A stretch of DNA of 64,000 nt from Palaemon carinicauda (lineage: Eukaryota; Arthropoda; Malacostraca; Decapoda; Palaemonidae), in NCBI RefSeq assembly GCF_036898095.1, contig NC_090761.1, positions 44,104,407 to 44,168,406 of the forward strand, read 5' to 3'. The notes under the pieces are model-generated. The model was not told the origin of the DNA and did not search any database. It saw nothing but the letters and a program-made list of their open reading frames with translations. Shown here piece by piece: positions 23,225-32,106 of the stretch. The number at the start of each line of letters is the position of its first letter. Positions within the stretch are counted from its first letter, which is position 1. Made by a program: the position numbers and the translations under genes.

Positions 23225-23888
23225 CTGCAAAACAAGCAGATAGAACTCATTATTTTCTCAATGTGAAAGCATTATTAGCATCAGATATCACATCATCAAC
23301 ACTATGATTAAGTAACCTATTTTGTTTGAAAAAAGACATTTAAATAATGTGCATCAAAAACTTGATAAATATCTTTTTCTAATATTAGCTGTGTCAGCAA
23401 AGGATATTAATTTACTGATACAAAAGGGGAACATACTTGTCTATGACAACTAACTAATGCTGATCAATTTTAACACAGGATAAATTCAAAACTAATGCAT
23501 TTTGGAATTAAGTTCAACCAGGGTTTCATATTTTACAATACAAATGTTGCAATAAAATAGGAAGTGGGAAGGGATAAGAAGTGGAAAATTAAAAGTGGTT
23601 GCAGCTGAGGTACAAAGGGACAAAACAACATACATATGCTGAGCAATTGAGTAAAACCTCCTTTTCAGTCAAGAAGTTCAAATAGCAATGTATGTACTGA
23701 TATGACCATAACTAAATCTACAAATTTCTAATTTTATAATCAGTGTTCCTTTAGTACAGCAGACATAATTAGGGGATTCTCACATAAATTTTTACATACA
23801 ATATACTATACAGTACTATACTGTACTGTAAAGAATAAGTAAAATTTATAACATATGATAGCTAACTAAGATTAGTAATATATCTTAC
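23225..23888. other. Short intron between exon version 3 and shared exon 2
   Basis: 664 bases, AT-rich, with donor GTAAGA at its upstream end and a pyrimidine-rich tract before TTTGCAG at the downstream end. Contains ACAGTACTATACTGTACTGT near 23812. No insertion is seen. Confidence 0.7.
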
Positions 23889-24044
23889 CAAATTAAGGAA
23901 TGTTAGGTACTTGCATCTTCCACCCAGTTCTATTCGACGTCTCTCATCCTCTGAATTAGGAGGAGGTTGGACATAGAATTCATCATAATATATGCCAATA
24001 TAGTATATAGCCCAAATTACAGAGTGAACCTTAAAGACTTTCAT
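23889..24044 (-). CDS. AIG1/ADTRP-like gene, first coding exon version 3 (proximal)
   Basis: Encodes 52 residues from Met at 24044 (MKVFKVHSVIWAIYYIGIYY) to GGRCKYLTFLNL, with a phase-0 donor GTAAGA at 23883-23888. It lies only 664 bases from the shared second exon. The frame stays open upstream to another Met at 24089, but an acceptor-like tract (attttcttcatacacaag) falls between the two, so the inner Met is preferred. The membrane helix, PP-containing loop and LTFLN motif match versions 1 and 2. If distal promoters are used, this exon must be skipped; it has a donor but only a weak acceptor, which fits a first exon. Confidence 0.82.
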
Positions 24045-24476
24045 TGCAACACCTTGTGTATGAAGAAAATGTTCATTTTGCTCTATCACTTTGAGTACTT
24101 TACTTATCTTTCAGATGAAGAAAAATTAATAAAATCCAAAGATAAGATAAGACCTTCGACAAGAATCAATGTACAAACAAGATATTTCATCTATTCATTA
24201 TACAGTACTCAAAAGGTCTTTAACATTTCTGACCATTGATACTGTAAAATGTCAAGCACAAAGGTGCACATTACAATGACATAAATAGGCATAAGTTATC
24301 ACACCCCCATAACCAGCAACTCGGAATATTCTTTATATTTTTCTTTAACCACTTTTAAAATTTTCTCAAAGCTGCTATTCTAATTTTTTATAAATCCTTA
24401 TCACATCTTTGAACTTTCAACTTTAATCAGCCCCTAAGATGTTAAAATAAGATTATATTAAGTTTCAACACTTTTC

Positions 24477-24621
24477 TATTATTATTATTATTATTATTAC
24501 TAGCTAAGCTACAACCCTAGTTGGAAAAGCAAGATGCTATAAGCCCTAGGGATCCAACAGGGAAAAATAGCCCAGTGAGGAAAGGAAACAAGGCAATAAA
24601 TAAACAATATAAGAAGTAATG
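24477..24621 (-). mobile_element. LINE2 3-prime tail, left of element B
   Basis: Plus strand shows an (ATT)n tract, then AGCTACAACCCTAGTTGG and GGGAAAAATAGCCCAGTGAGG. This matches the opening of 4757-4860. Read on the minus strand it is a LINE 3-prime untranslated end with a (TAA)n tail. The rest of the LINE resumes at 31464 beyond element B, in the same orientation. Confidence 0.7.
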
Positions 24622-24635
24622 AAAAATGTTATTTT

Positions 24636-24830
24636 CATTAGTAAAATAAATTTTTGAATATACTTACCCGATAATCATGTAGCTGTCAACTCCGTTGCCC
24701 GACAGAATTCTACGGAAGGGATACGCCAGCGATCACTATACTAGAAGGGGGTGTACTCACCAGCGCCACCTGTGGCCAGGTACTGCAGTACTTCTTGTTG
24801 ACACCACCTCAATTTTTCCTCGGTCCACTG
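24636..24830 (+). repeat. Element B left terminal inverted repeat
   Basis: From CCCGATAATCATGTAGCTGT to CACCTCAATTTTTCCTC it is the exact reverse complement of the right end. Contains GCCAGCGATCACTATAC, a one-base variant of the palindrome-bearing block in A, C and D. Confidence 0.92.
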
Positions 24831-24863
24831 GTTCTCTATGGGGAGGAAGGGTGGGTCAATTAA

Positions 24864-24956
24864 ATCATGATTATCGGGTAAGTATATTCAAAAATTTATT
24901 TTACTAATGAAAATAACATTTTTCAATATTAATCTTACCCGATAATCATGTAGCTG
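24864..24956 (+). repeat. Element B internal complementary region
   Basis: CATGATTATCGGGTAAGTAT plus following bases complement the left outer end up to AACATTTTTC; then ATTAATCTTACCCGATAATC and on repeat the complement of the right outer end. The centre fuses both ends through GAAAAAT read on the minus strand. Confidence 0.9.
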
Positions 24957-25352
24957 ATTCACACCCAGGGAGGTGGGTGAAAACCAGTGTACATGTATAT
25001 CAGTAAGCTAAGTATCCCGTATTTCATATTATTAGTTATTCAAAATAACAATGAAATTATAAGTACCTGGTAAGGAAGTCGACTTGAACCATTACTCTGC
25101 CTTTAATAAGTTCGTCTTCCTTACTGAGCGCAGCGTTCCTCTTAGGAGGCTGAACAACCCTAAGGTGCTGAAGTATAAAGGGCTGCAACCCATACTAAAG
25201 GACCTCTACACAACCTCTAACCTAGGCGCTTCTCAAGAACGAATTGACCACCCGCCAAATCAAACAGGATGCGGAAGGCTTCTTAGCCTACCGTAACAAC
25301 CCAAAAAACAACAATAAAAGCATTCAAGAGAAAGGTTAAAAAGGTTATGGGA

Positions 25353-28256
25353 TTAAGGGAATGTAGTGGCTGAGCCCTCACCTACTACTGCACTCGCTGC
25401 TACGAATGGTCCCAGGGTGTAGCAGTTCTCGTAAAGAGACTGGACATCTTTGAGATAAAAAGATGCAAACACTGACTTGCTCCTCCAATAAGTTGCATCC
25501 ATAATACTCTGCAGAGAACGGTTCTGTTTAAAGGCCATCGAAGTGGCTACAGCTCTCACTTCGTGGGTCCTTACCTTCAGCAAAGCAAGGTCTTCATCCT
25601 TCATGTGAGAATGAGCTTCTCTAATCAGAAGCCTTATATAATACGAAACAGCGTTTTTGGACATAGGCATCGAAGGTTTCTTGATGGCACACCATAAGGC
25701 CTCTGACTGTCCTCGTATAGGTTTTGACCTTTTAAGATAGTATTTCAGAGCTCTGACAGGGCAAAGAACTCTCTCTAGCTCGTTACCCACCATGTTGGAA
25801 AGGCTAGGAATTTCGAACGATCTAGGCCAAGGACGTGAAGGAAGTTCATTTTTAGCTAAAAATCCGAGCTGTAAAGAACATGTTGCTGATTCGGATGTGA
25901 ATCCTATGTTCTTGCTGAAGGCGTGAACCTCACTAACTCTTTTGGCTGTCGCAAGGCAGACGAGGAAAAGAGTTTTGAGAGTAAGGTCTTTGAAGGAAGC
26001 TGACTGGAGAGGTTCGAACCTAGGAGACATAAGGAACCTTAAGACTACGTCTAGATTCCAGCCTGGAGTGGACAAACGACGTTCTTTAGAAGTCTCGAAA
26101 GATTTAAGGATGTCTTGCAGGTCCTTGTTGGAGGAAAGATCCAAACCTCTGTGGCGGAGAACTGAAGCCAACATACTTCTGTACCCTTTAATCGTAGGAG
26201 CCGAAAGAGATCTAACATTCCTAAGATGTAACAGGAAGTCAGCAACTTGGGTTACAGAGGTATTGGTAGAGGAAACTGCATTGGCTCTGCACCAGCTTCG
26301 GAAGACTTCCCACTTGGATTGGTAGACTCTACGAGTGGATATCCTCCTTGCTCTGGCAATCGCTCTGGCTGCCTCCTTCGAAAAGCCTCTAGCTCTTGCG
26401 AGTCTTTCGACAGTCTGAAGGCAGTCAGACGAAGAGCGTGGAGGTTTGTGTGTACCTTCCTTACGTGAGGTTGACGTAGAAGGTCCACTCTTAGAGGGAG
26501 AGTCCTGGGAACGTCGATCAGCCATTGTAGTACCTCTGTGAACCATTCTCTTGCAGGCCAAAGGGGAGCAACCAGCGTCAGCCGTGTCCCTTCGTGAGAG
26601 ACGAACTTCTGAATGACTCTGTTGATGATCTTGAACGGCGGGAATGCATATAGGTCGAGATGGGACCAATCCAGCAGAAAAGCATCCACGTGAACTGCTG
26701 CTGGGTCTGGAACTGGGGAACAGTACAAAGGGAGCCTCTTGGTCATGGAGGTGGCGAACAGATCTATCGTTGGCTGACCCCACAAGGTCCAAAGTCTGTC
26801 GCACACGCTCTTGTGAAGGGTCCATTCCGTGGGGATGACTTGATCTTTCCTGCTGAGGCGATCTGCTGAGACGTTCATATTGCCCTGAATGAACCTCGTA
26901 ACCAGAGTGAGGTTTAGACTTCTTGACCAAATGAGGAGGTCCCTTGCTATCTCGTACAGCTTCCTCGAATGGGTCCCTCCCTGCTTGGAGATGTATGCCA
27001 AGGCTGTGGTGTTGTCGGAGTTCACCTCCACCACCTTGTTCAGCAGGAGGGACTTGAAGTTCATTAAGGCCAGATGAACTGCCAGCAGCTCCTTGCAGTT
27101 GATGTGAAGCGTTTCCTGTTCCTTGGTCCATGTTCCCGAGCATTCCTGTCCGTCCAAGGTCGCGCCCCAGCCCGAGTCTGATGCGTCCGAAAAGAGATGA
27201 AGATTGGGGGTCTGAATCGCTAACGATAGACCCTCCTTGAGAAGGATGTTGGTCTTCCACCACATGAGAGTAGTCTTCATCTCCTCGGTGACAGGGATAG
27301 AGACCGCTTCGAGCGTCAAATCCTTGTCCCAGTGAGCTGCTAGATGGAATTGGAGAGGGCGGAGGTGGAGTCTCCCTAACTCGATGAACAGGGCTAACGA
27401 TGACAGGGTCCCTGTTAGACTCATCCACTGTCTCACCGAGCATCTGTTCCTCTTCAGCATGCTCAGAATGCACTCTAGGGCTTGGCTGATTCTTGGGGCC
27501 GACGGAAAAGCCCGAAAAGCCTGACTCCGAATCTCCATTCCCAGGTAAACGATGGATTGGGAGGGAATAAGCTGGGACTTTTCTAAGTTGACCAAAAGAC
27601 CCAGTTCCTTGATCAAGTCCAAAGTCCAGTTGAGACTCTCCAGACAGCGACGACTTGTGGGGGCTCTTAACAGCCAGTCGTCTAAATAAAGGGAGGCTCT
27701 GATGTCCGCTAAGTGGAGGAATTTTGCAATATTCCTCATCAGACGCGTAAACACCATAGGCGCTGTGCTTAGGCCAAAACACAGGGCTTGGAATTGGTAC
27801 ACAACCTTTCCAAAAACGAATCTCAGGAAAGGTTGGGAGTCTGGATGAATAGGAACGTGAAAGTAAGCGTCTTTCAGATCCAACGAGACCATCCAGTCCT
27901 CCTGCCTGACCGCTGCTAGGACCGACTTCGTCGTCTCCATAGTGAACGTCTGCTTGGTGACATAAGCATTGAGCGCACTGACGTCCAGCACCGGTCTCCA
28001 ACCTCCTGTCTTCTTGGCCACCAGAAAGAGACGGTTGTAGAAGCCCGGGGATTGATGGTCCCGGACTATCACTACTGCCTTCTTCTGTAACAGGAGCGAC
28101 ACCTCCTGGTGTAACGCTAGCCTCTTGTCCTTTTCCTTGTAGTTGGGAGAGAGGTTGATGGGAGAAGTGGTCAGAGGGGGATTGCGGCAGAATGGTATCC
28201 TGTAACCCTCCCTTAGCCACTTGACAGACTGGGCGTCTGCACCTCTTCTTTCCCAA
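25353..28256 (-). CDS. Element B ORF3: tyrosine recombinase in a 967-codon open frame
   Basis: The C-terminal 390 or so residues are a DIRS-type tyrosine recombinase, expected to integrate the circular DNA product. Core-binding region: RARGFSKEAARAIARARR, YQSKWEVFRSWC, SAPTIKGYRSMLASV. Catalytic residues: Arg in TAKRVSEVHAF (about residue 772), HEVRAVATS (about 898), WRSKS and the Tyr in FASFYLKDVQ (about 933). The upstream 580 residues of the open frame overlap the RT-RNase H gene on the same strand and are Ser/Arg/Gly-rich; they may be chance open sequence. The true start is uncertain; a Met near 26545 just before the domain is a candidate. The ORF ends near 25353, about 400 bases before the internal complementary region. 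Confidence 0.88.
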   Translation of the reverse strand: MGKKRCRRPVCQVAKGGLQDTILPQSPSDHFSHQPLSQLQGKGQEASVTPGGVAPVTEEGSSDSPGPSIPGLLQPSLSGGQEDRRLETGAGRQCAQCLCHQADVHYGDDEVGPSSGQAGGLDGLVGSERRLLSRSYSSRLPTFPEIRFWKGCVPIPSPVFWPKHSAYGVYASDEEYCKIPPLSGHQSLPLFRRLAVKSPHKSSLSGESQLDFGLDQGTGSFGQLRKVPAYSLPIHRLPGNGDSESGFSGFSVGPKNQPSPRVHSEHAEEEQMLGETVDESNRDPVIVSPVHRVRETPPPPSPIPSSSSLGQGFDARSGLYPCHRGDEDYSHVVEDQHPSQGGSIVSDSDPQSSSLFGRIRLGLGRDLGRTGMLGNMDQGTGNASHQLQGAAGSSSGLNELQVPPAEQGGGGELRQHHSLGIHLQAGRDPFEEAVRDSKGPPHLVKKSKPHSGYEVHSGQYERLSRSPQQERSSHPHGMDPSQERVRQTLDLVGSANDRSVRHLHDQEAPFVLFPSSRPSSSSRGCFSAGLVPSRPICIPAVQDHQQSHSEVRLSRRDTADAGCSPLACKRMVHRGTTMADRRSQDSPSKSGPSTSTSRKEGTHKPPRSSSDCLQTVERLARARGFSKEAARAIARARRISTRRVYQSKWEVFRSWCRANAVSSTNTSVTQVADFLLHLRNVRSLSAPTIKGYRSMLASVLRHRGLDLSSNKDLQDILKSFETSKERRLSTPGWNLDVVLRFLMSPRFEPLQSASFKDLTLKTLFLVCLATAKRVSEVHAFSKNIGFTSESATCSLQLGFLAKNELPSRPWPRSFEIPSLSNMVGNELERVLCPVRALKYYLKRSKPIRGQSEALWCAIKKPSMPMSKNAVSYYIRLLIREAHSHMKDEDLALLKVRTHEVRAVATSMAFKQNRSLQSIMDATYWRSKSVFASFYLKDVQSLYENCYTLGPFVAASAVVGEGSATTFP

Positions 28257-28705
28257 GCCTGCCAGAAGATCTTGAGTCTGGCTCCTACTGCTGTCTGGAG
28301 AGGAGGAGAGTCAGTGTTTGCCTTTCGAAGGCTTGGGACCTTTCTTAGACCTGCCCCTGAAAGTGTCTGGACGGGTACTTCCTCGGCTGGGGGCTCTGCC
28401 ACGAAAGGGCGGAATAAATCTTGTAGCAGGAGTATCGGCCACTGGGGTGCGGTAAGTTCTAGGAACCGAAGGAGCAACCTTAGCCTTACGAGCTGAAGAG
28501 GCCACAAGGTCATGAGTGTCCTTCTGAATAAGGGCCGCAGACAATTCCTTGATAAGCTCCTCAGGAAACAGGAACTTAGAAAGCGGAGCAAAAAGTAACT
28601 GAGACCTTTGACAAGAGGTGATACCAGTGGAAAGGAAAGTGCACAGTTGTTCCCTTTTCTTGAGTACTCCCGAAACAAACATGGAGGCAAGTTCGCCTGA
28701 CCCAT
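26252..28705 (-). CDS. Element B ORF2: reverse transcriptase-RNase H
   Basis: 817 codons. RT: LLQKKAVVIVRDHQSPGFYN, VAKKTGGWRPVLDVSALN, SLDLKDAYFHVPI, LCFGLSTAPMVFTRLM and the catalytic YLDDWLL (about residue 340), then the thumb LVYLGMEI. RNase H: LFSDASDSGWGATLDGQEC, INCKELLAVHLAL, VNSDNTTALAYISKQGG. A further conserved block (IDLFATSMTKRLPLYCSP, YAFPPFKII, LVAPLWPAREWF) may match the methyltransferase-like region described after RNase H in DIRS elements; I am unsure. The first 130 codons overlap ORF1, so the true start is probably later or translation is coupled. It overlaps the recombinase frame by 2 kb. Confidence 0.9.
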   Translation of the reverse strand: MGQANLPPCLFREYSRKGNNCALSFPLVSPLVKGLSYFLLRFLSSCFLRSLSRNCLRPLFRRTLMTLWPLQLVRLRLLLRFLELTAPQWPILLLQDLFRPFVAEPPAEEVPVQTLSGAGLRKVPSLRKANTDSPPLQTAVGARLKIFWQAWERRGADAQSVKWLREGYRIPFCRNPPLTTSPINLSPNYKEKDKRLALHQEVSLLLQKKAVVIVRDHQSPGFYNRLFLVAKKTGGWRPVLDVSALNAYVTKQTFTMETTKSVLAAVRQEDWMVSLDLKDAYFHVPIHPDSQPFLRFVFGKVVYQFQALCFGLSTAPMVFTRLMRNIAKFLHLADIRASLYLDDWLLRAPTSRRCLESLNWTLDLIKELGLLVNLEKSQLIPSQSIVYLGMEIRSQAFRAFPSAPRISQALECILSMLKRNRCSVRQWMSLTGTLSSLALFIELGRLHLRPLQFHLAAHWDKDLTLEAVSIPVTEEMKTTLMWWKTNILLKEGLSLAIQTPNLHLFSDASDSGWGATLDGQECSGTWTKEQETLHINCKELLAVHLALMNFKSLLLNKVVEVNSDNTTALAYISKQGGTHSRKLYEIARDLLIWSRSLNLTLVTRFIQGNMNVSADRLSRKDQVIPTEWTLHKSVCDRLWTLWGQPTIDLFATSMTKRLPLYCSPVPDPAAVHVDAFLLDWSHLDLYAFPPFKIINRVIQKFVSHEGTRLTLVAPLWPAREWFTEVLQWLIDVPRTLPLRVDLLRQPHVRKVHTNLHALRLTAFRLSKDSQELEAFRRRQPERLPEQGGYPLVESTNPSGKSSEAGAEPMQFPLPIPL

Positions 28706-31082
28706 CGCGAATAGCTTTATCCATACAGGACATTATAAGCATGGCCGAGTCCTTGTCAGCAGGGGCAGTCTTCTTGCTCAAGGCCCCCAGGCACCAGTCG
28801 AGAAAATTGAAAATCTCAAAGGCGCGAAAGACACCCTTTAAGAAGTGGTCTAAGTCGGAAAAGGTCCAGCAGACCTTAGAGCGCCTCATAGCCGATCTGC
28901 GTGGAGAGTCAACCAAACTTGAGAAGTCAGCCTGGCCAGAGGCAGGGATTCCCAAGCCTGGTTCCTCTCCTGTGGCATACCATACGCCCGCCTTAGAAGT
29001 GAGCTTAGTAGGGGGAAACATAAATGAAGTCTTCCCTAGTTGTTGTTTGGACTGTAACCAATCCCCTAACATTCTTAAAGCTCTCTTAGAGGATCTAGCA
29101 AAGACGAGCTTAGTGTAGGCCGACTTAACCGTTTGCATGCCTAGAGAAAACTCTGATGGAGGAGAGCGAGGGGTAGCAGAAACAAAATGATCCGGGTAAA
29201 CCTCTCTGAAAAGAGCCAGGACCTTGCGAAAGTCAATGGAGGGTGGTGACGACTTGGGTTCCTCCACGTCCGAAGAGGGATCATCTAGGTGCGCAGCTTC
29301 CTCCTCCGAAACCTCATCACCTGAGTGTTGAGAAGCGAGAGGTAAAGTTACAGCGGTATGCTGAACAGCAGAATCCTGACAAGCGGGTGCATAAACACTT
29401 GCGGTCTCATCCTCAAGTCTCAGTTGAAGAGGATGAGGGCTGTTAATGACAAAGTCATGAGGCTGGGATGAAGGAGGTACTGCGGCGGTTTGAGGAGCAA
29501 GTGTGGTGAGAGGCGACTGAAGTAAAACCTGAGGAGCAGGCTGCAAAGACTGGTCAAGTAGAGGAGAAGGTGGTAGATGCATGCGTTGAGGTGGTTGACT
29601 CAGTGCATGAGGTTCCTGTCTCAAGAGTTGCGCTTGCTTCAAGGGTTGAGGTGGTTGCGCAGTAAGAGATTTCTGTCTCCCGAGCTGAGGTTCTTGAGGT
29701 GTGAGCTGCGAGAGTTGAGGTGGCGGCTGCGCAGAACGCGGTTCCTGTCTCACGAGTTGAGGTTCTTGAGGTGCTTGCCTCGAGAGTTGAGGTAGCAGCT
29801 GCGAGAGCTGAGGTGGCTGCCTCAAGGATGGTAGAGGTTGTCGTACCTCAAGAGGTTGCTGCCTGGAGGAAGGTCTTACTGCAAGAAACTCTTGTCTCAA
29901 GGGAAGAGGAGGTTGTAAGGCATAAGACTCCTGTCCCCATTGTTGAGGAGGTTGCTGCACAACGCTGGTAACTGGCAACTCCCAACGCGGTAGCTCACGC
30001 ATGGAGGTAGCTTGAGGAACCTCAACTTCGTACGTCTGGCAGACTGGACTGCGGAGAGGAGGAGGAGCGCTCGCAGGTGGAGGTGTAACCTTCTCTGCCT
30101 GAAACTCACTCATTAAGACCGCAAGCTGCGACTGCATGGACTGCAGCAAAGCCATCTTGGGATCAACAGACGATGAGGTCTGTTGAGGCAAAGCCTTAAC
30201 AGAAGTTGAGGTCTGTTGAGGCATCGCCTTACCTCTCTTAGGAGGTGTGCAGTCACCTGATGACTGCGGCGAGTCAGAGCTAGCCCAATGACTACATCCG
30301 GGCTGTTGAACTCGTGAGGTTTGGACTTTACGCTTAAGAGGTCTTGAGACCTGAGTCCAGCGTTTTCTCCCCGAGAAAGCAACTGCAGACGAGGAAATTA
30401 AAGGCTCAATCGTCTGAGAGTGGGAGTGACGATCTCCGTAAGATACGCCCGCAACCACCGAGGATACTTCTGTGCGCCGATCAAGGCCTGCCGAACCCTT
30501 TTGCCCTTCGACATTGCTTCTCCCCTGGGCTTGGGAGCTTGCAAGAGGTCCCGGACTGGGAGGACGACTGGCACGCACAGAAGTACCCTCACGCACAACA
30601 CTGACACTGACACTAGCACTCGGCACAGCACTGGCACTACCACTTCCCACTGCACTTTTCACTTTTAGTTCCTTGACGTCCGCCAAGAGGAACTTGTGGT
30701 CACTCACTACCGATTCCACTTTATCACCTAAAGCCTGAATGGCACGTAAAACATCAGACATATCAGGCTGAGCACAAAAAGTAGGTTCGGGGGTAGCCAC
30801 TACAGGGGGAGGAAAAGGTTGAGGATCATGAGGTGAGGAATAAAGCGAAGAGCGAGCCGAACTCCTCCTAACTCTCTCTCTCTCTAACTTAGTGGTATAC
30901 TTTAGGAATCGAACAAAATCAAGTTCCGAAAGTCCGGCGCATTCCTCACATCGATCTTCCAACTGACAGGATTTTTCCCTACAGTCGGAACAAACGGTGT
31001 GAGGATCAACCGAGGCCTTCGGAATACGCCTAATACAAGTCCTACATCGTCTTTGGGGAGGGGCTTGAGAAAGGTCAGACAT
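28311..31082 (-). CDS. Element B ORF1: Gag-like structural protein
   Basis: 923 codons from ATG at 31082, about 200 bases inside the right terminal repeat. The N-terminus has a Cys-rich set (RRCRTCIRR, VCSDCREKSCQLEDRCEECA) that probably binds zinc. The middle (about residues 385-520) is Pro/Gln-rich with imperfect QEP and QPP repeats. The C-terminal third is globular (TVKSAYTKLVFARSS, FLDWCLGALSKKTA, MLIMSCMDKAIRDG) and ends in a basic RGR-rich tail (FRGRAPSRGS, RGRSKKGPKPSKGKH), as expected for nucleic-acid binding. Assigned as Gag by position and composition. It overlaps ORF2 by about 395 bases. Confidence 0.8.
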   Translation of the reverse strand: MSDLSQAPPQRRCRTCIRRIPKASVDPHTVCSDCREKSCQLEDRCEECAGLSELDFVRFLKYTTKLERERVRRSSARSSLYSSPHDPQPFPPPVVATPEPTFCAQPDMSDVLRAIQALGDKVESVVSDHKFLLADVKELKVKSAVGSGSASAVPSASVSVSVVREGTSVRASRPPSPGPLASSQAQGRSNVEGQKGSAGLDRRTEVSSVVAGVSYGDRHSHSQTIEPLISSSAVAFSGRKRWTQVSRPLKRKVQTSRVQQPGCSHWASSDSPQSSGDCTPPKRGKAMPQQTSTSVKALPQQTSSSVDPKMALLQSMQSQLAVLMSEFQAEKVTPPPASAPPPLRSPVCQTYEVEVPQATSMRELPRWELPVTSVVQQPPQQWGQESYALQPPLPLRQEFLAVRPSSRQQPLEVRQPLPSLRQPPQLSQLLPQLSRQAPQEPQLVRQEPRSAQPPPQLSQLTPQEPQLGRQKSLTAQPPQPLKQAQLLRQEPHALSQPPQRMHLPPSPLLDQSLQPAPQVLLQSPLTTLAPQTAAVPPSSQPHDFVINSPHPLQLRLEDETASVYAPACQDSAVQHTAVTLPLASQHSGDEVSEEEAAHLDDPSSDVEEPKSSPPSIDFRKVLALFREVYPDHFVSATPRSPPSEFSLGMQTVKSAYTKLVFARSSKRALRMLGDWLQSKQQLGKTSFMFPPTKLTSKAGVWYATGEEPGLGIPASGQADFSSLVDSPRRSAMRRSKVCWTFSDLDHFLKGVFRAFEIFNFLDWCLGALSKKTAPADKDSAMLIMSCMDKAIRDGSGELASMFVSGVLKKREQLCTFLSTGITSCQRSQLLFAPLSKFLFPEELIKELSAALIQKDTHDLVASSARKAKVAPSVPRTYRTPVADTPATRFIPPFRGRAPSRGSTRPDTFRGRSKKGPKPSKGKH

Positions 31083-31289
31083 CTTGAATCAAAGAACAGT
31101 CAAGGGGGATTCCAATTAAAGCAAAAGATCGTTAACCATTAATCAAATCAATATAAAAGCTATCTAAGCTAATAGACAAGTTTCCAGTATAGCGAAAGCT
31201 GAAATCTTAGAGCAATACTTCACCAAAAACCGTGAACAAGACTCCAAAATTATAAGCGTATCCATGAACGTCTTGCCGGAAGCACGACA

Positions 31290-31463
31290 GAGGAAAAATT
31301 GAGGTGGTGTCAACAAGAAGTACTGCAGTACCTGGCCACAGGTGGCGCTGGTGAGTACACCCCCTTCTAGTATAGTGATCGCTGGCGTATCCCTTCCGTA
31401 GAATTCTGTCGGGCAACGGAGTTGACAGCTACATGATTATCGGGTAAGATTAATATTGAAAAA
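31290..31463 (-). repeat. Element B right terminal inverted repeat
   Basis: Inverted partner of the left end; outermost bases read GGGTAAGATTAATATTGAAA on the plus strand before LINE2 sequence resumes. Confidence 0.92.
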
Positions 31464-31533
31464 TCAAAATAAAATATTCTAAAAAACACTAACATCATCA
31501 AAACAGAAAATTCATATATAACTATAAAAAGAC

Positions 31534-31893
31534 TTACGTCAGCCTGTTCAACATAAAAAAATTTGCTGCAACTTTGAACTTTTGAAATTCTACTGATTCA
31601 ACTACCCGATTGGGAAGATCATTCCACAACTTGGTCACAGCTGGAATAAAACTTCTAGAATGCTGTGTAGTATTGAGCCTCATGATGGAGAAGGCCTGAC
31701 TATGAGAATTAACTGCTTGCCTAGTATTACGAATAAGATGGAACTGTCCAGGAAGATTTGAAAGTAAAGGATGGTCAGAGTTATGAAAAATCTTATGCAA
31801 CATGCATAATGAACTAATTGAAGGAAGGTGCCAAAGATTAATATCTAGATCAGGAATATGAAACTTAATAGACCGTAAGTTCCTGTCCAACAA
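31534..31893 (-). pseudogene. LINE2 ORF2 C-terminal end
   Basis: Encodes LDRNLRSIKFHIPDLDINLW, LCMLHKIFHNSDHPL and RSFIPAVTKLWNDLPNRVVE, the usual end of LINE ORF2 proteins of this group (the LWNxLP motif). It is followed downstream by the 3-prime untranslated tail, split by element B. Confidence 0.75.
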
Positions 31894-32106
31894 ATTAAGA
31901 TGAGAATCAGCAGCTGAAGACTTGACAGAAGAACAATACTCGAAACAAGGTAGAATAAAAGAATTAAAACACTTTTTTCAGAATAGATTGATCACCAAAA
32001 ATCTTAAAATACTTTCTCAATAAGCCAATCTTTTGTGCAATTGAAGAAGACGCAGACCTAATGTGTTTCTCAAGTAAATTTGCTGTCGAGAATCACATCT
32101 AAAATT

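Larger units (their letters stand above)
24622..31463 (-). mobile_element. DIRS element B: nearly intact DIRS-type retrotransposon
   Basis: 6.84 kb, minus strand. Terminal inverted repeats (24636-24830 and 31290-31463) are identical over at least 150 bases by eye, which implies a young insertion. An internal complementary region lies at 24864-24956. Three long open frames follow in the order Gag-like, RT-RNase H, tyrosine recombinase, all without an evident internal stop. Both ends and the internal region carry the heptamer GAAAAAT at the join. It sits within the 3-prime tail of LINE2, inside the 27 kb host intron. This is the only candidate autonomous copy in the window. Confidence 0.92.

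Noticed and set aside
28618..30738. Several plus-strand ORFs of 60-166 codons opposite the element B gag
   Set aside because: Composition mirrors the Pro/Gln-rich antisense gene; no start context or domain supports them.
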